From: Longimicrobium sp.
GTDB taxonomy: Bacteria; Gemmatimonadota; Gemmatimonadetes; Longimicrobiales; Longimicrobiaceae
NCBI GenBank assembly: GCA_036389795.1
Contig: DASVWD010000086.1
Coordinates: forward strand, 1-64,000
Length of the DNA: 64,000 nucleotides
Reading direction: 5' to 3'
In this document: piece by piece, positions 58,134 to 64,000 of the stretch
Position numbering within the stretch: position 1 is the stretch's first letter
Layout: each line of letters begins with the position of its first letter
Position numbers and translations under genes: made by a program
The notes under the pieces: generated by a model
Databases searched by the model: none
What the model was told of the DNA's origin: nothing
What the model saw: the letters and a program-made list of their open reading frames with translations, nothing else

Positions 58134-59609
58134 ATGAGCACGGTGATGCGGGAGCGCGCGGCGGAGGCTCCCTCGGCGGAGGAGACGGTGCGCGCGGCGG
58201 TGGAGCGGGCGCGGGAGGCCCAGCGCGCCTGGGGGGCGCTCTCCGTGCGCGAGCGCAGCCGGAAGCTGCGGGCGCTGCGCGGCGTGCTGATGCGGCGCAT
58301 GGACGAGGTGATCGACGTCGTCCACGGCGAGACGGGGAAGCCACGCATCGAGGCGCTGGGGCACGAGGTGATGATCGTGGCCGGGCTGATCAAGGCGTAC
58401 GAGCGGCGGGCCCCGCGCGTGCTGCGCCCGAAGCGCGTGGGCACCGGCTTCCTGGTGAACAAGTCCGGGCGGAAGTACTACCAGCCCTTCGGCGTGGTGG
58501 GCGTCATCTCGCCGTGGAACTTCCCCTTCTCGATGCCCGGCATCCCCGCGGTGAGCGCGCTCTTCGCCGGGAACGCGGTGGTGGTCAAGCCCTCGGAGGT
58601 GACGCCCAGGAGCGGGGCGATCCTGCGCGACCTGGCGCGCGAGGCGATCCCCGACCACCCCGAGATCGTGCAGGTGGTGGAGGGCGCGGGCGAGGTGGGG
58701 GCGGCGCTGGTGGCCGCGGGGGTGGACAAGATCGCCTTCATCGGCTCGCCGCGGACGGGGCGGCGGGTGATGGCGGCGGCGGCGGAGACGCTCACCCCCG
58801 TGGTGATGGAACTGGGCGCCAACGACGTGGCCATCGTCTGCGAGGACGCGGACCTGGAGCGCGCGGCCGCCGGCGTGGTGTGGGGCGCCATGTCGAACGC
58901 GGGCCAGGTGTGCATGTCCACCGAGCGTGCCCTGGTGCCGGAGCGCGTCTACGACCGCTTCGCGTCGGCGGTGGAGGCGGAGATGCGCAGGCTCCGCGTC
59001 GCTTCCTCGGCCCAGGCGAAGGGGGAGGAGTACGACGTGGGGCGGCTCATCTTCCGGCCGCAGCGCGAGGTGATCGAGCGGGTGGTGGAGGACGCGCGGG
59101 AGCGGGGCGCGCGCGTGGTGGTCGGCGGCGAGCTGCTGAGCGAGGAGGGGCCGGTCTGGGCGCCCACGCTGATCGTGGACGCCACGCCGGAGATGGAGCT
59201 GAACCGCGGCGAGACCTTCGGCCCCGTGCTCCCGCTGATCCGCGTGCGCGACGAGGACGAGGCGGTGCGCCTGGCCAACGCCGGCTCGTTCGGGCTGAAC
59301 GCCAGCGTGTGGACCAGGAGCCGCTCGCGCGGGCGGCGGATCGCGCGGCGGCTGGCGGCGGGGATGGTGATGGTCAACGACGTGCTGATCAACTTCGGGA
59401 TCCCCGAGCTGCCGTACGGGGGGGTGAAGGAGAGCGGCTTCGGGCGGATGATGGGCGACGAGGGGCTGCTGGAGTTCTCGGTGGTGAAGGCGGTCGCCGA
59501 GACGCGCGTGGCGCTCCCGCGCGAGATCGTCTGGTTCCCCTACCGCCCGAAGCAGTACGAGCTGCTCCGCCGCCTGGCCAAGACGGTGTTCGGGACCCGC
59601 TGGCGCTGA
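58134..59609 (+). CDS. Aldehyde dehydrogenase family protein
   Basis: A 491-residue NAD(P)-dependent aldehyde dehydrogenase. NAD-fold motif SPWNFPFSMPGIPAVSALFAGNAVVVKPSE, catalytic Glu region VVMELGANDVAIV, and catalytic Cys in SNAGQVCMSTERALV are present. The C-terminal ELPYGGVKESGFGRMMG is typical. The final ~40 residues (VALPREIVWFPYRPKQYELL...KTVFGT) are a specific tail of succinate-semialdehyde-like dehydrogenases in this group. That tail is copied twice downstream (60.2-60.3 kb and 60.5 kb). Start MSTVMRERAAEAP, with GGAAAGG upstream. Confidence 0.93.
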   Translation: MSTVMRERAAEAPSAEETVRAAVERAREAQRAWGALSVRERSRKLRALRGVLMRRMDEVIDVVHGETGKPRIEALGHEVMIVAGLIKAYERRAPRVLRPKRVGTGFLVNKSGRKYYQPFGVVGVISPWNFPFSMPGIPAVSALFAGNAVVVKPSEVTPRSGAILRDLAREAIPDHPEIVQVVEGAGEVGAALVAAGVDKIAFIGSPRTGRRVMAAAAETLTPVVMELGANDVAIVCEDADLERAAAGVVWGAMSNAGQVCMSTERALVPERVYDRFASAVEAEMRRLRVASSAQAKGEEYDVGRLIFRPQREVIERVVEDARERGARVVVGGELLSEEGPVWAPTLIVDATPEMELNRGETFGPVLPLIRVRDEDEAVRLANAGSFGLNASVWTRSRSRGRRIARRLAAGMVMVNDVLINFGIPELPYGGVKESGFGRMMGDEGLLEFSVVKAVAETRVALPREIVWFPYRPKQYELLRRLAKTVFGTRWR

Positions 59610-59678
59610 GAGGTGTGGGTGCTTGCGAATGATACGTCGGACGCCTGAGATTTAGAGAACCCGTGCCGCGAGGACGAA

Positions 59679-59867
59679 ATGAGTGAAATTGGAGTCAAGG
59701 AGAAGGTGCGCAGGCTGGCGGACGCGCTGCCCGAAGATGCCACCTGGGACGACGTCATGTACGAGATCTACGTCCGCCAGGCGGTGGAGGCCGGCTTGGC
59801 GGATGCTGCCGCTGGTCGTGTCACTCCCGTGGAGGATGTGCGCGAAAGCTTCGGATTGCCGCGGTGA
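59679..59867 (+). CDS. Antitoxin of a ParE-type pair
   Basis: A 62-residue acidic protein: MSEIGVKEKVRRLADALPEDATWDDVMYEIYVRQAVEAGLADAAAGRVTPVEDVRESFGL. The order ALPEDATWDDVMYEIYVRQxxExGLxD is typical of small antitoxins next to RelE/ParE toxins. Its stop overlaps the toxin's GTG start (GTGA). About 65 percent of residues match a second copy at 61.9 kb that has no toxin. It should bind and neutralise the toxin and repress the operon. Confidence 0.85.
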   Translation: MSEIGVKEKVRRLADALPEDATWDDVMYEIYVRQAVEAGLADAAAGRVTPVEDVRESFGLPR

Positions 59868-60148
59868 AGGTCGTCTGGTCTGATACGGCGCTTGCCCAGC
59901 TCCGCGCGATTCACGCGTACATCGCTCAGAACTCGGAGCGTTACGCGCAACGAACCGTTGATCGTTTGACGAATCGGACGAAGCAGATCGCGCAGTTCCC
60001 GCGGTCCGGCCGCGTTGTGCCCGAGTTCGAGTCGGAGGATATTCGCGAGTTGATCGAGGGCCATTATCGTCTCATCTACGAAATCCAGCCCCGTCAAATC
60101 GTAATCGCCGCTGTAGTGCATACGGCGGCAAGCACACGCTGGCTGTGA
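59864..60148 (+). CDS. RelE/ParE-family toxin
   Basis: A 94-residue protein: KVVWSDTALAQLRAIHAYIAQNSERYAQRTVDRLTNRTKQIAQFPRSGRVVPEFESEDIRELIEGHYRLIYEI, the ParE/RelE fold. Arg and Tyr in HYRLIYEI are the usual conserved residues. ParE members poison gyrase, RelE members cut mRNA; PRSGRVVPEF favours ParE. It starts at a GTG overlapping the antitoxin stop. Confidence 0.9.
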   Translation: MKVVWSDTALAQLRAIHAYIAQNSERYAQRTVDRLTNRTKQIAQFPRSGRVVPEFESEDIRELIEGHYRLIYEIQPRQIVIAAVVHTAASTRWL

Positions 60149-60160
60149 CTGCCATAGCGG

Positions 60161-60364
60161 TTGCGCTCTTACATCCTGCTCGCGCCGCTGGTCTTTCTCG
60201 TCCACGACGCGGAGGTGGTGATGAAGGCCATCACTGAGACGCGCGTGGCGCTCCCGCGCGAGATCGTCTGGTTCCCCTACCGCCCGAAGCAGTACGAGCT
60301 GCTCCGCCGCCTGGCGAAGACAGTGTTCGGGACCCGGTTCGGCGGTGGAGGTGGGCGCGGATGA
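60161..60364 (+). pseudogene. Chimeric ORF: HXXEE start joined to an ALDH tail
   Basis: A 67-codon open frame made of two copied pieces. The first, 60159-60216, nearly repeats the start of the HXXEE gene at 62118 (ILLAPLVFLVHDAE). The second, 60217-60343, nearly repeats the end of the ALDH gene at 59482-59605 (ETRVALPREIVWFPYRPKQ then YELLRRLAKTVFGT). The junction falls in the shared GTGGTG. Neither part can work alone, so it is probably a by-product of recombination, though the joined frame stays open. Confidence 0.8.
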
Positions 60365-60567
60365 GTAAGGCATTCGACGCCGTCAGGTCGGTGCGCGAAA
60401 TCCGGGATGCCATCTATGAGGAGACGAAGTCGATGACGCCCGAGCAGTATCAGGCGTACATCGAGCGCAGGGCGGCACAGGCGCGCGAACAGGCGGCGCG
60501 ACTCCTCCGTGAGCGCCGCCTGGGGAAGACGGTATTCGGGACCCGCCGGCGCGGTAACGGCGGTTGA
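60361..60567 (+). CDS. Small antitoxin-like protein with an ALDH-derived tail
   Basis: A 68-residue ORF. Residues 1-50 (MSKAFDAVRSVREIRDAIYEETKSMTPEQYQAYIERRAAQAREQAA) look like a small helical antitoxin of the type that ends in a coil. The final ~19 residues (RRLGKTVFGTRRRGNGG) come from a second copy of the ALDH 3' end (60518-60554). So its C-terminus has been replaced. No toxin gene is beside it. It overlaps the chimeric ORF upstream and the next gene downstream by four bases each. Confidence 0.55.
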   Translation: MSKAFDAVRSVREIRDAIYEETKSMTPEQYQAYIERRAAQAREQAARLLRERRLGKTVFGTRRRGNGG

Positions 60568-61892
60568 GCCGGTCGACGACGCGGGTTCAGCGTCGGCCGG
60601 TGCACCGCTCGCCCCGGGATGGGGGTGGTGGGGGGCGTCGATGGACGTTCCTCCTCGTCGCCCGGGCCTGTCTCTGGGCGCTCGGCCTGGCCGTCTCGGC
60701 GCTCGCGCTCGCTCGCGCGGCGCTGGCGCCGGACCCCGCGACTCCCGCCGGCACCCGCGTGGCGCTCGCGCAGCTGGCGCACCTGGGGCGCGGGCTGGAG
60801 GCGCGCGCCGACGAGATGCAGGAGTACTTCCCGGAGGGCCGGGTCTTCACGCTCGCCCTGTACGGGCTCGCCTGGGTCGACGTGGGGCGCGCGGCGACGG
60901 ACCAGGCCACGCGCGAGCGCGCCCTGGCCGAGGCGCGCCGCGCGCTGGCGCTGGCGGAGGCGCCGCGCTCGCTGGAGCCGTTCGGGCCGGCAGGCGGGCT
61001 CCCCTTCGGGATGTTCTACGAGGGGTGGACCGGCCACCTGCGCGCCGGGACCCTCCACCTGGCGGGCGGCGCGGCCGGGGACGGTGCGTTCCGCGCGACG
61101 TGCGAGCGCCTGGACGCCGCCTTCCGGGGCCACGGCCCGTGGGTGGATTCCTACCCGGGCGCGGCGTGGCCGGGCGACAACGCGGTGGGGGCGGCGGTGC
61201 TCCGCTCCTGCGGCACCCTGCTCGACCCGCGCTACGCCCGCGCGGCCGAGGCGTGGCTGCGCGCGGCGCTGGCGCGGGCCGACCCCGCGAGCGGCCTCCT
61301 TCCGTTCGACGACCGGTCGCGGCGGCCGCGGGGCTCCTCCACCGCGCTGATGATCCGCTTCGTCTACGAGATCGACCCCGGCGTGGCGGCGGCGCACTTC
61401 GGCGCGTTCGAGCGGCTGTTCGCCACGCGGCTGGCCGGGCTCCTCCCGGCGGCGCGGGAGTACCCCCGCGGCGTCGACGGGCGCGGCGACGTGGACTCGG
61501 GGCCGGTGGTGCTGGGCGTGAGCGCGCCGGCGTCGCTGGTGGGCATCGCGGCGGCGCGGATCGTGGGGCGCGAAAGGGCGGCGGCCGACCTGCGGGCGAC
61601 GCCGGAGGTGCTCGGGCTCCCGGTGCAGTGGCGCGGGCAGCGGTCGTACGGGTTCGGACGCATGCCGGTGGCCGATGCGTTCCTGGCGTGGGCGTCGGTC
61701 GTCCGCCCGTGGAACGTCCCCCCGGCCGCTCCTTCCTCCGCGTCGCCGTTCGCCGGGTGGCGGCGGATCTGGATTCTGCTCTGGGGCTCCGTCCTGCTGC
61801 TCTGCCTGTTCCGGCTCGTGGTACTCTTCAGGCGAGCCGGGAAGCCGCGGCCGGCCCGCTCGCGACACGACGGCGCCGAGTCGAGCTCATAG
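60564..61892 (+). CDS. Membrane-anchored protein with a helical-barrel-like domain
   Basis: A 442-residue protein. One N-terminal helix (FLLVARACLWALGLAVSALALA) and one C-terminal helix (IWILLWGSVLLLCLFRLVVLF) flank an extracytoplasmic domain rich in paired helices: ALYGLAWVDVGRA, GGLPFGMFYEGWTGHLRAGTLHLAGG, GPWVDSYPGAAWPGDNAVGAAVL. The helix pairs and Trp/Gly pattern recall (alpha/alpha)6-barrel glycoside-processing proteins, but no catalytic motif was recognised. The start is a TTG overlapping the previous stop; an ATG start is not available nearby. Confidence 0.65.
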   Translation: MSRSTTRVQRRPVHRSPRDGGGGGRRWTFLLVARACLWALGLAVSALALARAALAPDPATPAGTRVALAQLAHLGRGLEARADEMQEYFPEGRVFTLALYGLAWVDVGRAATDQATRERALAEARRALALAEAPRSLEPFGPAGGLPFGMFYEGWTGHLRAGTLHLAGGAAGDGAFRATCERLDAAFRGHGPWVDSYPGAAWPGDNAVGAAVLRSCGTLLDPRYARAAEAWLRAALARADPASGLLPFDDRSRRPRGSSTALMIRFVYEIDPGVAAAHFGAFERLFATRLAGLLPAAREYPRGVDGRGDVDSGPVVLGVSAPASLVGIAAARIVGRERAAADLRATPEVLGLPVQWRGQRSYGFGRMPVADAFLAWASVVRPWNVPPAAPSSASPFAGWRRIWILLWGSVLLLCLFRLVVLFRRAGKPRPARSRHDGAESSS

Positions 61893-61915
61893 CACGAGGT
61901 ATGGGTCGCTCATGA

Positions 61916-62101
61916 ATGACGGAGACTGGCTTCAAGGAGAAGGCGCGCAGGCTGGTGGACTCGCTCCCCGAGAACGCCACCTGGGACGATCTGATGTACG
62001 CGATCTACGTCCGTCAGGTGGTGGAGGCCGGGCTGGCGGACGCCGCCGCCGGACAGACGACACCGGTGGCAGACGTGCGCGAAAGCTTGGGATTGCACTG
62101 A
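61916..62101 (+). CDS. Second antitoxin copy, without a toxin
   Basis: A 61-residue paralogue of the antitoxin at 59.7 kb (TGFKEKARRLVDSLPENATWDDLMYAIYVRQVVEAGLADAAAGQTTPVADVRESLGL). No toxin follows; the next gene, 16 bases on, is an HXXEE membrane protein. It could neutralise the ParE toxin in trans or be a leftover from duplication. Confidence 0.8.
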   Translation: MTETGFKEKARRLVDSLPENATWDDLMYAIYVRQVVEAGLADAAAGQTTPVADVRESLGLH

Positions 62102-62117
62102 TCCGGTTCCCCCGCCC

Positions 62118-62615
62118 GTGACGCTGCGCGCCTGCATCCTGCTCACGCCGCTGGTCTTTCTCGTCCACGACGCGGAGGAGGTGGCGACGGTCGCCGCCTG
62201 GACGCGCGCGCACCGCGACCTGGTCCCGGCCTTCGCCCGCGGCCTCCTGCCCATCCACACCGGCCAGTTCGCCGCGGCGGTGGCGCTGCTCTTCGCCGTG
62301 TTCCTCGCCGTATCGCTGCTGGCGGCGCGCGAGCGGACGCCGGGGACCGCCACGAGGGTCTGGCTGCTCCTCCTGGCCATGCTCTTCGCCAACGCGCTCA
62401 CCCACGCCGCGCAGGCCGTCTACGCCGGCGGCTACGTGCCCGGGCTGGCCACGGCGCTCGGCGTCGTCGTCCCGTTCGGGGTGCTGGCGGGGCGGCGCGC
62501 GCTCGCCGACGGGCTGGCGAGCAAGCGGGCGGTCGTCCCGCTGGTGGCGGCCGGGCTCCTGCTGCAGGCGCCCGCCGTCGTCCTCGCGCTGCTGTTCGGC
62601 CGCTCCGCCGGCTGA
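62118..62615 (+). CDS. HXXEE-domain membrane protein
   Basis: A 165-residue membrane protein with about five helices. The eponymous motif is in LLTPLVFLVHDAEEVATVAAW, and ANALTHAAQAVYAGGYVPGLATALGVVVPFGVLAGRR is the second conserved block. The His and Glu residues may bind a metal in the membrane. Function is unknown. Starts at a GTG. Its first ~60 bases are copied at 60.16 kb. Confidence 0.87.
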   Translation: MTLRACILLTPLVFLVHDAEEVATVAAWTRAHRDLVPAFARGLLPIHTGQFAAAVALLFAVFLAVSLLAARERTPGTATRVWLLLLAMLFANALTHAAQAVYAGGYVPGLATALGVVVPFGVLAGRRALADGLASKRAVVPLVAAGLLLQAPAVVLALLFGRSAG

Positions 62616-62708
62616 CGTTCGAGCGTCCGTTTCATTCCGCGGCGCCGGGACCGCTCTTAGCTTCGGGACGAGTCGTCAGCCCACCCCGTCCCGGCCGGAG
62701 CCGCCGCC

Positions 62709-63212
62709 ATGGAGATCACCGCCGTCGAGCCGTTCCTGGCCTACCTGGAGAGCGTCCGCGGCCGCACGCGGCGGGTGGTGCGCTGCATCCCGCCGGAGCG
62801 GGTGGAGTGGACGCACCGCGAGGGCGCCTTCACGCTGGGCGACCTGGTGCGCCACCTGGCGGCGATCGAGCGGTGGATGTTCGCCGAGAACGTGGCGGGC
62901 CGGCCCAGCCGCTACCCCGGCCACGGCCGCGAGCTGACCGACGGCCACGCGGGGGTGCTCGCCTACTTCGAGCGCATGCACGCCGAAGCGGTGGAGATCT
63001 TCGGCGCGCTCACGCCGGACGACCTGGCGCGCCCCTGCACCACGCCGGCGGGGGCGGAGATCGCCACCTGGAAGTGGCTGCGGGCGATGGTGGAGCACGA
63101 GGTCCACCACCGCGGGCAGATCTACCTGATGCTGGGGATGCTGGGCGTGCCCACCCCGCCGATGTACGGCCTCACCTCCGAGGAAGTGTTCCAGCGGAGC
63201 GTCCACGAGTGA
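62709..63212 (+). CDS. DinB-family protein
   Basis: A 167-residue DinB/YfiT-like four-helix protein. Metal-site histidines: LVRHLAAIERWMF and MVEHEVHHRGQIYLMLGMLG, the three-His arrangement of the family. Members act as thiol S-transferases (bacillithiol, mycothiol) or in damage responses; the substrate is unknown. A strong hairpin lies about 90 bases downstream. Confidence 0.88.
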   Translation: MEITAVEPFLAYLESVRGRTRRVVRCIPPERVEWTHREGAFTLGDLVRHLAAIERWMFAENVAGRPSRYPGHGRELTDGHAGVLAYFERMHAEAVEIFGALTPDDLARPCTTPAGAEIATWKWLRAMVEHEVHHRGQIYLMLGMLGVPTPPMYGLTSEEVFQRSVHE

Positions 63213-63300
63213 CCCGTGCACCCGGATCGGGCACACATCCTGCAAGATGCCCCGGGTGCGAGCAAAGCCGTCTGGGTGGGGCGGCGGAGCCCGCGAAACG

Positions 63301-63336
63301 GACGAAGAGGCGCGAGGAAACTCGCGCCTCTTCGTC
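63301..63336 (+). terminator. Terminator after the DinB gene
   Basis: Perfect 16-base stem GACGAAGAGGCGCGAG / complement with a GAAA tetraloop and TTTC tail. Confidence 0.85.
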
Positions 63337-63340
63337 TTTC

Positions 63341-63375
63341 AGTGCGAAGTGCGGGGTGCGAAGTGCGAAGTGCGC
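63341..63375. repeat. AGTGCGAA-type tandem units
   Basis: AGTGCGAAGTGCGGGGTGCG and further AAGTGCGAAGTGCG units, right after the terminator. Confidence 0.75.
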
Positions 63376-63387
63376 GGCAACAGCCGG

Positions 63388-63600
63388 TTACAGTTGATCG
63401 TGCTCGTCCGGCTCCACGTCCGGCACCTGGGTGAGCGCCGCGTCGTACCTCGCCCGGCTTTCGCGGCGGGCGCGCTCCCGGCGGATTTTCTCCACGACGG
63501 CAGTCACGATGAACCGATCGACGGAGATCCCCTCCTGTGCGGCCAACTCCCTGACGCGCTCGTGCAGGCTGTCGGGAAAGCGCAATCGAATCGTGCTCAT
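63388..63600 (-). CDS. Ribbon-helix-helix protein, possible antitoxin
   Basis: A 70-residue protein: STIRLRFPDSLHERVRELAAQEGISVDRFIVTAVVEKIRRERAR, a MetJ/Arc or HicB-type ribbon-helix-helix fold, then an acidic tail (ALTQVPDVEPDEHDQL). Such short proteins are DNA-binding antitoxins or regulators. No toxin gene is adjacent in this window. It lies between two tandem repeat tracts. Confidence 0.75.
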   Translation of the reverse strand: MSTIRLRFPDSLHERVRELAAQEGISVDRFIVTAVVEKIRRERARRESRARYDAALTQVPDVEPDEHDQL

Positions 63601-63630
63601 GCTCCGATAGTTGATCCGTTTGTCGCTGTC

Positions 63631-63662
63631 GTACTCACGTACTTTCGTACTCTCGTACTCCC
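63631..63662. repeat. CGTACTT tandem units
   Basis: Units CGTACTCA, CGTACTTT, CGTACTCT and CGTACTCC between two minus-strand genes, the same kind as the array near 48.3 kb. Confidence 0.75.
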
Positions 63663-64000
63663 TACCGCCGCCCGATCACGCTCAGCAGGTCGTCCATCGC
63701 CAGGGAGCAGCCGCGGGCCTCAGCGCCGCGCGCGCGGCCGAGCACGCGGAAACCGCCGGGCTCGGTGACGCCCAGGTCGGCGGTCTGGATCGCCATCACC
63801 GAGTCGAGGTTGGCCAGGTCCCAGTGGCGCAGCACGCCCACCTCGCCGTGGGGGAGGGCGCCGAGCGTCTCGGGGTCGGCGGCCTGGGTGCGCACCCAGG
63901 GCGGGCCGGCGTGCAGGCGCTCCGACGGCGGCCCCGCGCGGCCGGCCGTGCCGTCGTAGAACTGCGAGCTCATCTCCGTCATCCCGTACTCGTTCACGCA
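63662..64000 (-). CDS. LuxE/acyl-protein synthetase-like protein (partial)
   Basis: The C-terminal 112 or so residues of an acyl-activating enzyme of the LuxE / coenzyme F390 synthetase type; the 5' part lies beyond the window edge. VNEYGMTEMSSQFYDG is the conserved adenylate-binding block, and the end reads GFRVLGRARGAEARGCSLAMDDLL. Such enzymes activate fatty acids or aromatic acids. No partner gene is in view. Confidence 0.82.
   Translation of the reverse strand, partial: CVNEYGMTEMSSQFYDGTAGRAGPPSERLHAGPPWVRTQAADPETLGALPHGEVGVLRHWDLANLDSVMAIQTADLGVTEPGGFRVLGRARGAEARGCSLAMDDLLSVIGRR

Noticed and set aside
1-64000. tRNA, rRNA or prophage genes
   Set aside because: No cloverleaf with a convincing TPsiC arm, no rRNA conserved stretch and no phage structural gene was found on either strand by reading.

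Overview
The window is a GC-rich (about 70 percent) bacterial chromosome segment with about 50 genes on both strands, short intergenic gaps and many long-stemmed intergenic hairpins. FtsX/MacB-type ADOP permeases (one with its PadR repressor), rhomboid and NYN proteins, secreted serine hydrolases and many small dispersed repeats suggest Gemmatimonadota, perhaps a Longimicrobium relative. That is inferred from gene style only: there is no rRNA or other marker here. I saw no tRNA, rRNA, CRISPR array, prophage or complete insertion sequence.

Layout. 0.2-8.7 kb: a Nudix hydrolase, a DUF2283/nuclease-like pair, ettA, a GntR-ABC-permease operon, a lipoprotein, a DsbA remnant and a PDZ protein. 8.8-11.9 kb: an ADOP permease with a PadR regulator and two operator-like palindromes. 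12.1-15.5 kb: a lasso-peptide biosynthesis operon on the minus strand. It encodes an RRE protein (B1), a leader protease (B2), an asparagine-synthetase-like cyclase (C) and three small precursors that are easy to miss because they are only 40-59 codons long. 15.7-24.3 kb: a plus-strand block with an FtsX permease, a metallo-beta-lactamase-fold protein that has lost its metal ligands, an AraC regulator, a gluconate-dehydrogenase-subunit-3-like protein, a GMC oxidoreductase and an ABC exporter. The last four genes overlap and may supply tailoring and export for the lasso peptides.

24.5-31.8 kb: a broken ComEC-type hydrolase, then a giant MofA-like multicopper oxidase divergent from a CHRD lipoprotein. 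31.9-40.5 kb: a serine hydrolase, an sdpR-sdpI pair with tandem operators, a rhomboid protease, a GH46-like peptidoglycan-binding protein, an ALDH16-like double aldehyde dehydrogenase, a candidate small RNA and a NYN nuclease. 40.6-50.7 kb: mostly metabolic and membrane genes, including a POT transporter, an inositol monophosphatase, an OsmC protein, a FabH homologue without its catalytic cysteine, and trxC. 51-64 kb: a rhodanese lipoprotein, a TcmP-like protein, a Gly/Tyr/Arg-rich protein, a second GMC oxidoreductase, an aldehyde dehydrogenase whose 3' end has been copied twice downstream into chimeric small ORFs, a ParE-type toxin-antitoxin pair with a second antitoxin copy, HXXEE and DinB proteins, and the end of a LuxE-family gene at the edge.

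How the genes work together. In the lasso operon, B1 should bind the YxxPxL...G leaders, B2 should cut after the conserved Thr-x, and C should activate Asp8 of the core for ring closure with Gly1. All three cores carry an Asp-Ala-Cys-Gly-Cys block, so a CxC motif begins two residues after the ring-closing Asp. The intergenic DNA, especially after 24 kb, is crowded with repeat families: TIR elements, AAGCCTCG hairpins, a 140-bp element, GTAGATTCCTCGG elements, long palindromes and AGTGCGAA tandem repeats.
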